A DNA stretch of 64,000 nucleotides from Oceanithermus profundus DSM 14977 (GCF_000183745.1 NC_014761.1:496001-560000), one strand, 5' to 3'. Shown: positions 54,116-63,094, counted from the first letter of the stretch. The notes: a model not told the origin generated them from the letters alone. Program-made: numbers and translations.

Positions 54116-55221
54116 AGCTCTTCCCCAAGCTGTTCCTCAGCCACCTGCTCGTCGTGATCATCGCCGAGGCGGCGGTCTTCGTGCTGGTCGAGTTCTTTGC
54201 GCCGCGTTTCTTCGCCGAGCACGTGGCCCGCATGGTGCACATGGTGCAGATGATGGGGATGGGGCCGATGGCCGAGAGCCTGCGGATCGACCTGGAAAAC
54301 GGGCTTTCGGCCACGCTCACCTCGGCGCTGCTGGTTTCGCTGCCGCTCTCGGCGCTGCTGGCGGCGGTGACCGCCTACTGGGTCAGCCGCCGGCTGGCCC
54401 GCACCGCCAACCTGCTGGCCTCGGGCAGCCGCCGCATGGCGAGCGGCGACTACCGGCTCCGCCTCCCCGTCGAGGGCCGCGACGAGCTCGCCGAGCTGGC
54501 CGTGCACTTCAACAACCTGGCCGAGGCGCTCGACCGGGTGGAGCAGAGCCGGGTCGAGCTGATCGGAAACGTGGCCCACGAGCTGCGCACCCCGCTGGCG
54601 GCGCTGCAGGGCTACGCCGAGGCGGCGGCCGACGGGGTGATGCCGCCGGAGGCGGTGGCGCGCGCGATCAACCGCGAGGTGGCGGCGATGCGCCGCCTCG
54701 TCGAGGACCTTTCCCTGGTTTCCCGGGTCGAGGCGGGCTCGGTCGAGCTGGAGCTGGCGCCCCACGACCCCGCAGTGCTGGTCCGCGCCGCGCACGACCG
54801 CTTCGCCAGCGTCTTCGCCTCTGCGGGGGTGGAGCTGCGGCTCGAGCTGCCCGCGGAGGGGTTGCCGCCGGTGCGGGCCGACGCCGGCCGCACCGACCAG
54901 GTGCTCGCCAACCTGCTCTCGAACGCCCTGCGCCACACCCCCGAGGGGGGCACGGTCATCCTCCGGCTCGAGCCCCAGGGCGGCTTCGCCCGCTTCTGCG
55001 TGCGGGACACCGGTCCGGGAATCCCCGAGGCCTACCAGCAGCGCATCTTCGAGCGCTTCTTCCGGCTCGACGCCGCCCGCAGCCGCGGTTCCGGCGGCAG
55101 CGGGGTGGGGCTCACGGTCTCGAAGGGGCTGGTCGAGGCCATGGGTGGGCAGATCGAGCTGCGCTCCCGCCCCGGCGAGGGCGCCGAGTTCTGCTTCACC
55201 CTGCCCTTTGCAAAAGCTTAA
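54112..55221 (+). CDS. Sensor histidine kinase
   Basis: 369 residues. Two membrane helices (about 7-28 and 65-88) enclose a small periplasmic loop of only 35 residues that is Met- and His-rich (HVARMVHMVQMMGMGPM), a good copper(I)-binding candidate. Then HAMP, HisKA with NVAHELRTPL (His156), and HATPase with NLLSNALRHT, DTGPGIPE and GGSGVGLTVSKGL. The sequence thus suggests metal sensing at the outer face. Confidence 0.93.
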
Positions 55222-55238
55222 CAATCCTTCCCTAACCT
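55206..55238 (+). promoter_or_regulatory. PhoB-type direct-repeat promoter of the CueP/oxidase operon
   Basis: CTTTGC (55206-55211), AAAAG, CTTAAC (55217-55222), 10 nt, then TAACCT (55233-55238) as -10. It overlaps the end of the kinase gene; the next ATG is 8 nt after the -10 box, so the transcript is nearly leaderless. Confidence 0.75.
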
Positions 55239-55245
55239 GTCCGAC

Positions 55246-55809
55246 ATGAAACGATATACCGCAATCGCGTTGCTGGTGGCCGGCCTGGTGCTGGTCTGGT
55301 GGACGTTCGGCCCCAAGGATCAGGACCCCTTCGCAAGTGCGCTCGCCGGCGCGGACGCCGAGGAGGCGATGGCGCTCGCCAACGCCTGGAAGCAGGAAGG
55401 CAAGGGGGTGCAGAGCTACGTGACCCCCGAGGCGGTCGTCTTCCGCCTCAGCGAGAGCCGTGAGGTGAAGGTGCCCCTGCCGGACGACCGCATGGTCGTG
55501 GCCGTGGCGCCCTACGTCAGCTTCACCCACCGCTGCGAGGTGCACTTCATGTCGAGCTGCCAGGGGGAGCTGGCGGGCGAGAAGGTGTGGATCCGGGTAG
55601 AGGACGAGGGCGGCCGGGTCGTGCAGGAGGGCGAGGTCACGCTGCTGCCCAACGGTTTCGTCGAGCTCTGGCTGCCGCGCGGGCAGCGCTACGCCTTCAC
55701 CGCGCGCTATGGCGGCCTGGAGGCCCGGAAGACCCTCACGACCTTCGCCAACAGCCCCACCTGCGTGACCGACGTACCGTTAAAGGAGACGCCTAGTGAC
55801 GAAAGCTAA
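55246..55809 (+). CDS. cueP: CueP-like copper-binding envelope protein
   Basis: 187 residues. One N-terminal membrane anchor or signal (about 5-20), then a CueP-type domain: HRCEVHFMSSCQGELAG with Cys97, His100 and Cys105, later LPNGFVELWLPRGQRY and PTCVT with Cys173. CueP of Salmonella is a periplasmic copper protein with the same three-Cys pattern. Directly followed (14-nt overlap) by a multicopper oxidase, which supports copper handling outside the membrane. A full domain search would settle the family; the motif match is good. Confidence 0.85.
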   Translation: MKRYTAIALLVAGLVLVWWTFGPKDQDPFASALAGADAEEAMALANAWKQEGKGVQSYVTPEAVVFRLSESREVKVPLPDDRMVVAVAPYVSFTHRCEVHFMSSCQGELAGEKVWIRVEDEGGRVVQEGEVTLLPNGFVELWLPRGQRYAFTARYGGLEARKTLTTFANSPTCVTDVPLKETPSDES

Positions 55810-57238
55810 ACACAGCCGCAGAACCTTCCTGGCCATGAGTGCCGGCCTCGCCGGCCTGGGCCTGGGCCTCCCGGCCCGGGCCCAGACCCGGGCCCCCGAC
55901 CCCGACGTCTTGGTGAGCCGGGGGGGTGCGATCGAGGTGGACCTCGAGGCCCGGTTCGGGCCCACCCGCCTTGCGGGGCGGAGCGCCCGCCTCTTCAGCT
56001 ACGGCGGCCGGGTGCCGGGGCCCCGCATCGAGGTGCGGCCCGGAGACGAGGTCACGCTCCGGTTCAGCAACGCCCTGCCGGAGCCCACGAACCTGCACTT
56101 TCACGGCCTGCACGTGCCGCCGACCGGGAACGCCGACAACATCTTCCTGGAGATCCCCGCGGGCGAGCGGCTGACCTACCGTTTCAAGATTCCCGAGAAC
56201 CATCCGGCGGGCACGTTCTGGTACCACCCGCACCTGCACGGGCTGGTGGCCAAGCAGGTCTTTTTGGGGATGGCCGGCCTCTTCGTGGTGCGGGGCGAAC
56301 TCGACCGCATCCCGGAGGTGGCGGCGGCGCGCGAGCAGTTCGCCGTCCTCAAGGACTTCGAGGTCGCCGGCGGGCGGGTGCCGCCGCCCAGCCCCATGGA
56401 GTTCGTGCGCGGCCGCGAGGGCTCGCTGGTGACGGTGAACGGCGAGGTGGAGCCCGAATGGACGGTCGAGCGGGACGGCCTGCTGCGCCTGCGCCTGCTC
56501 AACGCTTCGACGGCGCGCTTCTACCGTTTGAAGCTCGAAGACCACCCGCTCTACCTGATCGCCACCGACGGCGGCGCGCTCGAGGAACCCTACGAGCTGG
56601 ACGAGCTGTTGCTCGCCCCGGGCGAACGCGCCGAGGTGCTGGTGCGCGGCGAACGCGAGCCCGGGCGCTACACCCTCTGGGCCCTGCCCTACAACCGCGG
56701 GAACGGTGGCATGGGCATGGGCGGGGGCATGATGGGCGGCGCGGGGGGCGACACCCGCCCGCGGCCGCTCGCCCACCTGGTCTATGCGGGGCGGCGGAAG
56801 ACCCCGCTTCCCCTGCCCGAACGCACCGGCCGGGTACCCGAGCTGGGCGCGCCGGTGCGCCGCCGACGTTTCGTCCTGGGGCACAGCATGCAGCCGGGCC
56901 GGGGGATGGTCTTCACCATCAACGGCCAGGTCTTCAACCCGGGCCGGATCGACACCCCGGTGCGGCTGGGGACCGTCGAGGAGTGGGAGATCGCCAACAT
57001 GGGCGTCCTCGACCACCCCTTCCACCTGCACACCAACCCCTTCCAGATCGTCTCCCGCGGCGGGCGCCGCGAGCGGCTGCGCGCCTGGAAGGACACCGTG
57101 CTGGTGCCGGTGCGGCAGTCGGTGCGGTTCCGGGTCGCCTTCGAGGACTTTCCCGGCAACGCCGTCTACCACTGCCACATCCTCGAGCACGAGGACCTGG
57201 GCATGATGGGCATCGTTCGTTTCGAGGAGGGGGCGTGA
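55796..57238 (+). CDS. Multicopper oxidase (laccase/CueO-like), Tat-exported
   Basis: 480 residues, GTG start. Tat signal SRRTFLAMSAGLAGLGLGLP with twin arginines, cleaved near ARAQT. Copper motifs: HFHGLHVPP near 101, FWYHPHLHG near 143, HPFHLHTNPF near 406, and YHCHILEHEDLGMMG near 458, together supplying T1, T2 and T3 sites. A Met/Gly-rich insertion (GGMGMGGGMMGGAGG, near 304) resembles the cuprous-oxidase loop of CueO. Probably oxidises Cu(I) to the less toxic Cu(II). Overlaps neighbours at both ends. Confidence 0.94.
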   Translation: MTKAKHSRRTFLAMSAGLAGLGLGLPARAQTRAPDPDVLVSRGGAIEVDLEARFGPTRLAGRSARLFSYGGRVPGPRIEVRPGDEVTLRFSNALPEPTNLHFHGLHVPPTGNADNIFLEIPAGERLTYRFKIPENHPAGTFWYHPHLHGLVAKQVFLGMAGLFVVRGELDRIPEVAAAREQFAVLKDFEVAGGRVPPPSPMEFVRGREGSLVTVNGEVEPEWTVERDGLLRLRLLNASTARFYRLKLEDHPLYLIATDGGALEEPYELDELLLAPGERAEVLVRGEREPGRYTLWALPYNRGNGGMGMGGGMMGGAGGDTRPRPLAHLVYAGRRKTPLPLPERTGRVPELGAPVRRRRFVLGHSMQPGRGMVFTINGQVFNPGRIDTPVRLGTVEEWEIANMGVLDHPFHLHTNPFQIVSRGGRRERLRAWKDTVLVPVRQSVRFRVAFEDFPGNAVYHCHILEHEDLGMMGIVRFEEGA

Positions 57239-57849
57239 TGGGCAAGAAATCCAAGAAAGACCGCAGCCGCAAGGCGCGCCGGGCCGGCGCGGCGGTCCTG
57301 CCGCGCCGGCGCGGCCTGCCCTGGTTTCCGATCGCGCTGGCGGCCCTGGCGGCGTGGGGCGGTTACACCCTGTGGCAGGGGCGCGCCACGGCCGCCGGCT
57401 TCGACCGCTACCTGGCCGAGGGGCAGGGGCGCGAGCTGGCGGTGGAGGAGCAACCCTCGCTGGGCTCGGCGCACCTGCAGCCCGGGGCCCGTTTCCGCTA
57501 CGGCGAGCCCACCCCCACCTCGGGGCCCCACAGCCCCTACGACCTGCCGCCGGGCTTCTACACCAAGCCCCAGTCCGTGGAGCGGCTGGTGCACAACCTC
57601 GAGCACGGGAACGTCGTCGTCTACTACGACGCCGCCGACCCCGGCACCCTCAGGCTGCTGAAGGCGTGGGCGCGCACCTTCGACGGGCCGATGGACGGGA
57701 TCGTCGTCGCGCCCATGGAGGGCCTGGGCCGCAAGGTGGTGCTGACCGCCTGGCAGAAGAAGCTGGTCCTCGAACCCTTCGATCCCGCAGCGGCGGCCGT
57801 CTTCATCGACGCCTACCGCGGCCGCGGCCCCGAAGCCAAGGTACGTTAG
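57238..57849 (+). CDS. DUF3105 membrane-anchored protein
   Basis: 203 residues. Basic start (about 1-27), one membrane helix (about 28-46), and an extracytoplasmic DUF3105 domain with TSGPHSPYDLPPGFY and VHNLEHGNVVVYY, in which His residues and a Glu are highly conserved. Function unknown; genome neighbours are often redox or copper genes. Coupled to the oxidase by a 1-nt overlap. Confidence 0.85.
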   Translation: MGKKSKKDRSRKARRAGAAVLPRRRGLPWFPIALAALAAWGGYTLWQGRATAAGFDRYLAEGQGRELAVEEQPSLGSAHLQPGARFRYGEPTPTSGPHSPYDLPPGFYTKPQSVERLVHNLEHGNVVVYYDAADPGTLRLLKAWARTFDGPMDGIVVAPMEGLGRKVVLTAWQKKLVLEPFDPAAAAVFIDAYRGRGPEAKVR

Positions 57850-57892
57850 AGGTTTCTCAGGGGCCTGGAGTAGGCTAAAGACGATCCCCGCA

Positions 57893-57914
57893 ACCCACCC
57901 CCCCAGGGGTGGGT
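57893..57914 (+). terminator. Hairpin between the DUF3105 and CopB genes
   Basis: Perfect 9-bp stem ACCCACCCC/GGGGTGGGT with CCCA loop, no T-run. It may partly end the upstream transcript or control read-through into copB; no direct-repeat box is present here. Confidence 0.45.
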
Positions 57915-57933
57915 GCAGCGCAAAGGAGGCACG

Positions 57934-60093
57934 ATGAAGGACCACAAACACGACGACGCGGCGCATGCGGCGCACGAGAAGCACGCGCACGCGCAGCACA
58001 AAGACGAACCCGCCGGCCACGAAGGTCACGAAGGCCATGGCGAGGCGGGCCACGACGGGCACGCCGGGCACGAAGGCCACGGCGCTCGGTCCGGCCACGA
58101 GGGCCACGGCGAGCACGACGGCCACGGCGGGCACGACAAGCACGCGGGGCACGACCCCGAGATGTTCCGCCGCCGGTTCTGGCTGAGCCTGGCGCTCACC
58201 GTCCCCATCCTCTACTTCTCCCCGCAGCTGCAGGCCTGGCTGGGTTACACCGCCTGGGACGTGGCCTGGGGGCGCTGGGTCGGCCCGGTGCTGGGTTCGA
58301 TCCTCTACTTCTACGGCGGGGGCCCCTTCCTCGAGGGGGCGGTGCGCGAGTTCCGCCACCGCGTCCCGGGGATGATGAGCCTGATCGCCCTGGCCATCAG
58401 CGTGGCCTACGCCTACAGCCTGGCGGTCTCCTTTGGCTTCCCCGGCAAACCCTTCTACTGGGAGCTCGCGACGCTGATCGACGTGATGCTGCTCGGCCAC
58501 TGGATCGAGATGAAGAGCGTGCAGCAGGCCCAGGGGGCGCTCGAGGCGCTGGCCAAGCTGATGCCCACCACCGCGCACCGGGTGGTGGGGGAGAAGGTCG
58601 AGGACGTCCCGGTGAGCGAGCTGCGCGAGGGCGACGTCATCATGGTGCTGCCCGGGGAGCAGGTGCCCGCCGACGGCGTCATCGTCTCGGGGCGCACGAC
58701 GCTGAACGAGGCCTTCCTCACCGGCGAGTCGAAGCCGGTGGAGAAGCAGGCGGGCGACGAGGTGGTCGCCGCCGCCATCAACAACGACGGTGTGATCCAG
58801 GTGAAGGTGACCCGCACCGGCGAGGCCACCACCCTCTCCCAGATCATGCGCTTGGTCAAGGAGGCGCAGCAGGCGCGCAGCCGTTTCCAGGCCCTCGCCG
58901 ACCGCGCCGCTTCGTGGCTCTTCTACGTCGCCGTCGTGGTGGGCGGCGGGGCCTTCGGGGTCTGGCTCGCCCTGGGGCAGCCGTTCGACTTCGCCCTGGG
59001 CGTTGCCGTGACCACGCTGGTCATCGCCTGCCCCCACGCGCTGGGTCTGGCCATCCCGCTGGTCAACGTCAACGCCACCGCGCTGGCTGCCAAGAACGGC
59101 GTGCTGGTGCGCAACCGCGAGGCCTTCGAGCGCGCCCGCGACATCCGCGTCGTGGCCTTCGACAAGACCGGCACCCTCACCGAAGGCCGCTTCGCGGTGA
59201 GCCGGGTGGCCGCGGCCGCGATCACGGAGGACGAGCTGCTGGCCCTGGCGGCCGCGATCGAGCGGCAGAGCTCCCACCCGCTCGCCGACGCGATCGTCGA
59301 GGCCGCCGAGGAGCGCGGCGTCCAACTGCCCGCGGCCGTTGAGGTCCAGGCCGTCCCCGGACAGGGCGTCGTGGGCACGATCGACGGCCGCAAGGTCTAC
59401 GTGGGCCGGCCCGAGTGGACCGACGAGTTCGGGCTCGCGCTCGATCCGGTGCGCGCGGCCGTGACCACCGCCGAGGAGCGCGGCGAGAGCCTGATCGTCG
59501 TCTTCGAGGAGGGGCGCGTCCTCGGGGCGCTGGCGCTCGCGGACCGGGTGCGCGACAGCGCCCGCACCGCGGTGGCCCGTCTGCTCGAGATGGGCGTGGA
59601 GCCGGTGATGATCACCGGCGACGCCGAGGCCGTGGCCCGCACCGTCGCGGGGGACCTGGGCATCCGCCGCTACTACGCCCGCGTCATGCCCCAGGACAAG
59701 GCGCGCATCGTCCGCGAGCTCAAGCAGCTCGGCCACGTCGCCTTCGTGGGGGACGGCATCAACGACGCCCCCGCGCTGGTGGAGGCCGATCTGGGCGTCG
59801 CCATCGGCGCCGGAACCAACGTGGCCATCGAGTCGGCGGACCTGGTCCTGGTGGAGAACGACCCCCTCGACGTGGTGCTGGCGCTCAAGCTGGCCCGCGC
59901 CACCTACCGCAAGATGGTCGAGAACCTCGTCTGGGCCACGGGGTACAACGTGGTGGCCATCCCGCTGGCGGCCGGCGTGGCCTACGGCTGGGGCATCCTA
60001 CTCAACCCGGCCGTGGGGGCGATCTTCATGAGCCTCTCGACCGTGGTCGTTTCGCTCAACGCCATCGCCCTGCGCCGGGCCAAGCTGGCCTGA
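57934..60093 (+). CDS. copB: CopB-type copper-transporting P-type ATPase with a His-rich N-terminus
   Basis: 719 residues from the ATG at 57934 (AAAGGAGG 5 nt upstream). The first 73 residues contain 21 histidines, mostly as HEGH or HDGH repeats, replacing the usual HMA domain. Core motifs: TGES, the CPH signature of the P1B-3 (CopB) class at 366-368 in IACPHALGLA, DKTGTLTEG with phosphorylated Asp410, HP locus SSHPLADAI, and GDGINDAPAL. CopB pumps export copper (Cu2+ in characterised cases) or silver. Follows the oxidase that would supply Cu(II). Confidence 0.95.
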   Translation: MKDHKHDDAAHAAHEKHAHAQHKDEPAGHEGHEGHGEAGHDGHAGHEGHGARSGHEGHGEHDGHGGHDKHAGHDPEMFRRRFWLSLALTVPILYFSPQLQAWLGYTAWDVAWGRWVGPVLGSILYFYGGGPFLEGAVREFRHRVPGMMSLIALAISVAYAYSLAVSFGFPGKPFYWELATLIDVMLLGHWIEMKSVQQAQGALEALAKLMPTTAHRVVGEKVEDVPVSELREGDVIMVLPGEQVPADGVIVSGRTTLNEAFLTGESKPVEKQAGDEVVAAAINNDGVIQVKVTRTGEATTLSQIMRLVKEAQQARSRFQALADRAASWLFYVAVVVGGGAFGVWLALGQPFDFALGVAVTTLVIACPHALGLAIPLVNVNATALAAKNGVLVRNREAFERARDIRVVAFDKTGTLTEGRFAVSRVAAAAITEDELLALAAAIERQSSHPLADAIVEAAEERGVQLPAAVEVQAVPGQGVVGTIDGRKVYVGRPEWTDEFGLALDPVRAAVTTAEERGESLIVVFEEGRVLGALALADRVRDSARTAVARLLEMGVEPVMITGDAEAVARTVAGDLGIRRYYARVMPQDKARIVRELKQLGHVAFVGDGINDAPALVEADLGVAIGAGTNVAIESADLVLVENDPLDVVLALKLARATYRKMVENLVWATGYNVVAIPLAAGVAYGWGILLNPAVGAIFMSLSTVVVSLNAIALRRAKLA

Positions 60094-60115
60094 CCCCTCT
60101 ACGGGGGCGGGGTAC

Positions 60116-60148
60116 CTTTACCGAAGCTTTACACGCGGCGCGTTCAAT
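60116..60148 (+). promoter_or_regulatory. PhoB-type direct-repeat promoter of the DUF302-PspA operon
   Basis: CTTTAC (60116-60121), CGAAG, CTTTAC (60127-60132), 10 nt, then TTCAAT (60143-60148) as -10. Almost identical to the 53147 site. Confidence 0.8.
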
Positions 60149-60167
60149 GCACTTGGAGGTAGACGAC

Positions 60168-60569
60168 ATGGCAGCGTTTAGAAAAAACATTCAAGGCCGC
60201 TTCGAGGACGTCGAGACCGAGCTGGTACGCCGGTTGGCGCAGCGCGGCTTCGGCGTGCTCAGCCGCATCGCGTTCCACGAGGTGCTCCAGCAGAAGATCG
60301 GCAAGAAGATCGAACCCTACGTTCGCCTGGGGGTTTGCAACCCCGGGCTGGCCTACGAGGCCCTCGAGGCCGAGCGCGGGGTAGGGGCGGTGCTTCCCTG
60401 CGCCGTCGCCCTGCGCGAACTTCCGGAGGGCGCCGTCGAGGTGGCCTTCCTGCGCCCCGAGGAGGCCTTCGTCCTCGCCACCGGCGAGCGGAACCCGACG
60501 CTCGAACGGCTGGCGCAGACGGTGGAGGCCGCGCTCCGTGAGGTCGTGGACGAGCTGGAGGTGGCGTGA
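60168..60569 (+). CDS. DUF302-family protein
   Basis: 133 residues from the ATG at 60168 with GGAGGTAGACGAC upstream. Family signatures RGFGVLSRIAFHEVLQQKIG, YVRLGVCNPGLAYEALEAE, and VGAVLPCAVAL, with the two conserved cysteines (CNP, LPC). The structure of DUF302 proteins is known but their role is not; they often accompany sulfur, metal or envelope genes. First of a six-gene coupled run ending at 63042. Confidence 0.88.
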   Translation: MAAFRKNIQGRFEDVETELVRRLAQRGFGVLSRIAFHEVLQQKIGKKIEPYVRLGVCNPGLAYEALEAERGVGAVLPCAVALRELPEGAVEVAFLRPEEAFVLATGERNPTLERLAQTVEAALREVVDELEVA

Positions 60570-60760
60570 TGATGATCTTCTTCTTTCTCCTGATGCTGGT
60601 GGCGCTGTGGGCGCTCTGGCGAATCAGCTCCGGCGGGCCGATGCTGGAGGGCCGCAAGGCCCCCAGCGAAGACGCCCTGGAAGTCCTGCGCCGCCGCTAC
60701 GCGGCCGGCGAGATCGACAGCTCGACCTACCGTCAGCAGGCGCGCGACCTGGAGGTCTGA
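60569..60760 (+). CDS. SHOCT-domain small membrane protein (second copy)
   Basis: 63 residues. ATG overlaps the DUF302 stop by 1 nt. One membrane helix (about 2-19), a short linker, then DALEVLRRRYAAGEIDSS and YRQQARDLEV. Paralogous in layout to the 53201 protein but without the Met-rich start. Confidence 0.85.
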   Translation: MMIFFFLLMLVALWALWRISSGGPMLEGRKAPSEDALEVLRRRYAAGEIDSSTYRQQARDLEV

Positions 60761-60762
60761 CC

Positions 60763-61344
60763 ATGGGATGCGGATCCAGCAAACGCCGGCACCACGGGAT
60801 CGCCCTCCCCGCGGAACCCGCTCCGCGGCCGCAGGCCGCCGACCCGGCGGCCCGGCTCGCGGCGCTCTACGCCGCGGGGCAGATCGACCGCGACACCTAC
60901 CTCGACTACAAGGACGGACTCGAGCGCGGCGTCCTGGACGCCGCCGCGATCGAGCGGCTGGCCCGGGGCGAGCGGGTGGAGACGCGCTCCGAGCCGGGTC
61001 TAGCCGCGGAGCTGCGGGCGCTCGCGGACGAGGTGGTGGCGCTGCGCAACCGCATCTCCGGCCTCGCCGGAGAGGGGGCGCGGCTCCAGGCGCGCCTCGA
61101 CAAGTTGGAAAGCCGCGCCGAGGAGGCGCTCGACGAGCAGGGCATGGACGCCCACGAGCTCTTTACCGAGAAGCAAGAGATCCAGGAGCGTCTGGAGGCG
61201 ATCCGGCGCGAACGGGAGCGGCTCGAGGAGCTGCTGGAGCGGCTGGAGGCGGCCCGCAGCGAGCTCGAGGCCCGCAAGGCGGAGGCGCGCATCGCGCAGA
61301 CGCTGGAGCGTTTGGAGAAGGGAAAGCAAGGAGGGGCGTCGTGA
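60763..61344 (+). CDS. Coiled-coil protein with an N-terminal SHOCT-like helix pair
   Basis: 193 residues. Starts MGCGSSKRRHHG, a Cys/His cluster, then AALYAAGQIDRDTYLDYKDG, which resembles a SHOCT motif. From about residue 85 to 190 it is a continuous coiled coil rich in E, R and L (ERLEELLERLEAARSELEARK). No membrane segment. Probably a cytosolic partner of the SHOCT or PspA protein. No named family. Confidence 0.75.
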   Translation: MGCGSSKRRHHGIALPAEPAPRPQAADPAARLAALYAAGQIDRDTYLDYKDGLERGVLDAAAIERLARGERVETRSEPGLAAELRALADEVVALRNRISGLAGEGARLQARLDKLESRAEEALDEQGMDAHELFTEKQEIQERLEAIRRERERLEELLERLEAARSELEARKAEARIAQTLERLEKGKQGGAS

Positions 61345-61940
61345 AGCGAATCTTACCGTTCCTGCTCATTGCGGGGCTGGCCTGGGCGGCCTCCACCCCC
61401 AAGGTCGACGGCATCGTGGCCGAAGGGGAGTACGCCCAGTTCCTGCAGACCGACACCGGCATGCGGCTCTACTGGTCGGTGGTGGACGGCGTCTTCTACG
61501 CCGCGCTGAGCGCGCCCAGCACCGGCTGGCTGGGGCTCGGTTTCGAGAGCATCGAGGGTCCCGGGGCCGGCGAGCCGGGGCACGCCCACCCCGCCATGCT
61601 CGAGTCCGACCTCTGGATGCTGGCCGTGGTGGACGGCAAGGTCGTGGTCGAGGACGGCTACGTCCCCGAGCCCGGCAAACCCGCCGCCGATACCGCCCTG
61701 GGGGGGACGAGCGACTTCCTGAGCGCCGCCGGCCGCGAGGTGGGCGGGGTGACCTACGTCGAGTGGAGCCGCAAGCTGACGACGGGCGACCGCTTCGACG
61801 TCGACCTGGCCAAAGGGCTGGGTCACGAGATCGGGATCATGCTCGCCTTCAACCCCATGAGCGACGACTTTACGGAGTACCACGGCATGAAGAGCCGCGA
61901 CGAGCTGGAGATCGAGCTGAACGAAGGAGGTATGCGATGA
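61341..61940 (+). CDS. Exported DOMON-domain protein
   Basis: 199 residues, GTG start overlapping the previous stop (GTGA). Signal peptide MKRILPFLLIAGLAWA, then a DOMON fold: GMRLYWSVVDGVFYAALSAP, GWLGLGFE, DLWMLAVVDGKVVVEDGY. DOMON domains bind heme or sugars and act in extracytoplasmic electron transfer; possible ligands are the His and Met residues in GHAHPAML. Overlaps pspA by 4 nt. Confidence 0.82.
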   Translation: MKRILPFLLIAGLAWAASTPKVDGIVAEGEYAQFLQTDTGMRLYWSVVDGVFYAALSAPSTGWLGLGFESIEGPGAGEPGHAHPAMLESDLWMLAVVDGKVVVEDGYVPEPGKPAADTALGGTSDFLSAAGREVGGVTYVEWSRKLTTGDRFDVDLAKGLGHEIGIMLAFNPMSDDFTEYHGMKSRDELEIELNEGGMR

Positions 61941-62602
61941 GCCTGTTGGACCGCATGAGCCGGTTGATCCGCGCCAACCTGAACGACCTGCTGCGCCGGG
62001 CCGAAGATCCGGAGAAGGTGCTGCGCCAGGCGCTGGAAGACATGAAGTCGGCCTACCGATCCGCCAAGAGCGAGGTCGCCGGGGTGATGGCCGAGGTGCG
62101 CGGGATGCAGCGCGAGGCCGCCGGCTACCTGGAGATGGAGACGGTGTGGCGCGACAAGGCCAAGCGCGCCCTGGCCGAGGGGCAGGAGGAGCTGGCGCGC
62201 GAGGCGCTCAAGCGGGCGCGGCAGGCGCGCGCCCTCGCCGACGACCTGAACGCCCAGGCGCAGGAGCAGGAGCAGATTGTGGCGCGCCTGCGGCAGCGGC
62301 TGGCGGCGCTGGAAGCGAAGATCACCGAGGCGCGCGCCCAGCTGAAGCAGCTCAGCGCCCGCCAGAAGAGCGTGCAGGCGGCCGAGTCGGTGCGACGGGT
62401 GAGCGCCCGCCTGGAGGCGCACCCCGCGGCCGAGGCCTTCGCCGAGATGGCCGAGCGGGTGGCCCAGATGGAAGACCGCCATCAGGCCCTCCTCGAGCTG
62501 GACGGCGAAGACGAGCTGGCCGCGCAGCTGGAGGAGCTGGCCGACCCCGCGGTCGAGGCCGAACTCGAAGAGCTGAAGCGTGAGCTGGAGGCGTCGTCGT
62601 GA
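61937..62602 (+). CDS. pspA: PspA/IM30-family membrane-stress protein
   Basis: 221 residues, ATG at 61937 with GGAGG upstream. SLLDRMSRLIRANLNDLLRR is the amphipathic PspA start, followed by DPEKVLRQALEDMKSAY and a long helical hairpin. PspA oligomers bind and stabilise damaged membranes. The Psp regulators pspF, pspB and pspC are absent; the neighbours here are quite different from proteobacterial psp operons. Confidence 0.93.
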   Translation: MSLLDRMSRLIRANLNDLLRRAEDPEKVLRQALEDMKSAYRSAKSEVAGVMAEVRGMQREAAGYLEMETVWRDKAKRALAEGQEELAREALKRARQARALADDLNAQAQEQEQIVARLRQRLAALEAKITEARAQLKQLSARQKSVQAAESVRRVSARLEAHPAAEAFAEMAERVAQMEDRHQALLELDGEDELAAQLEELADPAVEAELEELKRELEASS

Positions 62603-63042
62603 GCCGCTGGGTGGTGGCCGCGCTGGTCCTCGGCGTGCTCGGCCTCGCCGTGTGGGTGGTGGCGGGCCGGAACACCGGGGCGGCGGCCCTTCCTGAGGTG
62701 CCGGCGGGCGGCTACGCCGAGATCACCGTGGGCACCCTCGGCAAGCTGCTGGAGACGCCCGAGGAGGAGCGCGGCTTCGTCCTTCTCAACGTGCACGTTC
62801 CCTATGCGGGGGAGATCCCGGGCACCGACCTGGTCCTCCCCTACAACCGGCTGCCCGAGTTCGCGGACCGGCTCCCCCAGGACAAAGCGACGCCCATCGT
62901 GCTCTACTGCCGCAGCGGGGCGATGAGCCGGATGGCCGCGAGGACCCTGGTGGAGATGGGGTACACGCGCGTCTACGACGTGCCCGGGGGCATGAACGCC
63001 TGGCGCGCCAGCGGCGGCGCCCTCGTCTTCGTGAAGCGCTGA
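62599..63042 (+). CDS. Membrane-anchored rhodanese-domain protein
   Basis: 147 residues, GTG start in the pspA stop codon. N-terminal membrane helix (about 5-24), then a rhodanese domain with LLNVHVPYAGEIPGT and active-site loop YCRSGAMSRMAA (Cys nucleophile). The domain faces outside if the anchor is uncleaved. Rhodanese PspE also belongs to the E. coli psp operon, an interesting parallel. Confidence 0.9.
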   Translation: MSRWVVAALVLGVLGLAVWVVAGRNTGAAALPEVPAGGYAEITVGTLGKLLETPEEERGFVLLNVHVPYAGEIPGTDLVLPYNRLPEFADRLPQDKATPIVLYCRSGAMSRMAARTLVEMGYTRVYDVPGGMNAWRASGGALVFVKR

Positions 63043-63064
63043 ACCCCGCACCCTCCCGTGCGCA

Positions 63065-63090
63065 CCCGACCCGGCGGCCGCCGGGTCGGG
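63065..63090 (+). terminator. Strong hairpin after the PspA-rhodanese operon
   Basis: 10-bp arms CCCGACCCGG/CCGGGTCGGG around a self-complementary CGGCCG, 22 nt after the stop; followed by CCTCGTTT. Confidence 0.75.
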
Positions 63091-63094
63091 CCTC

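Noticed and set aside
57950-58150. Tandem short repeats resembling a CRISPR or satellite
   Set aside because: The repeats are codons of the His-rich copB N-terminus; no spacer structure.
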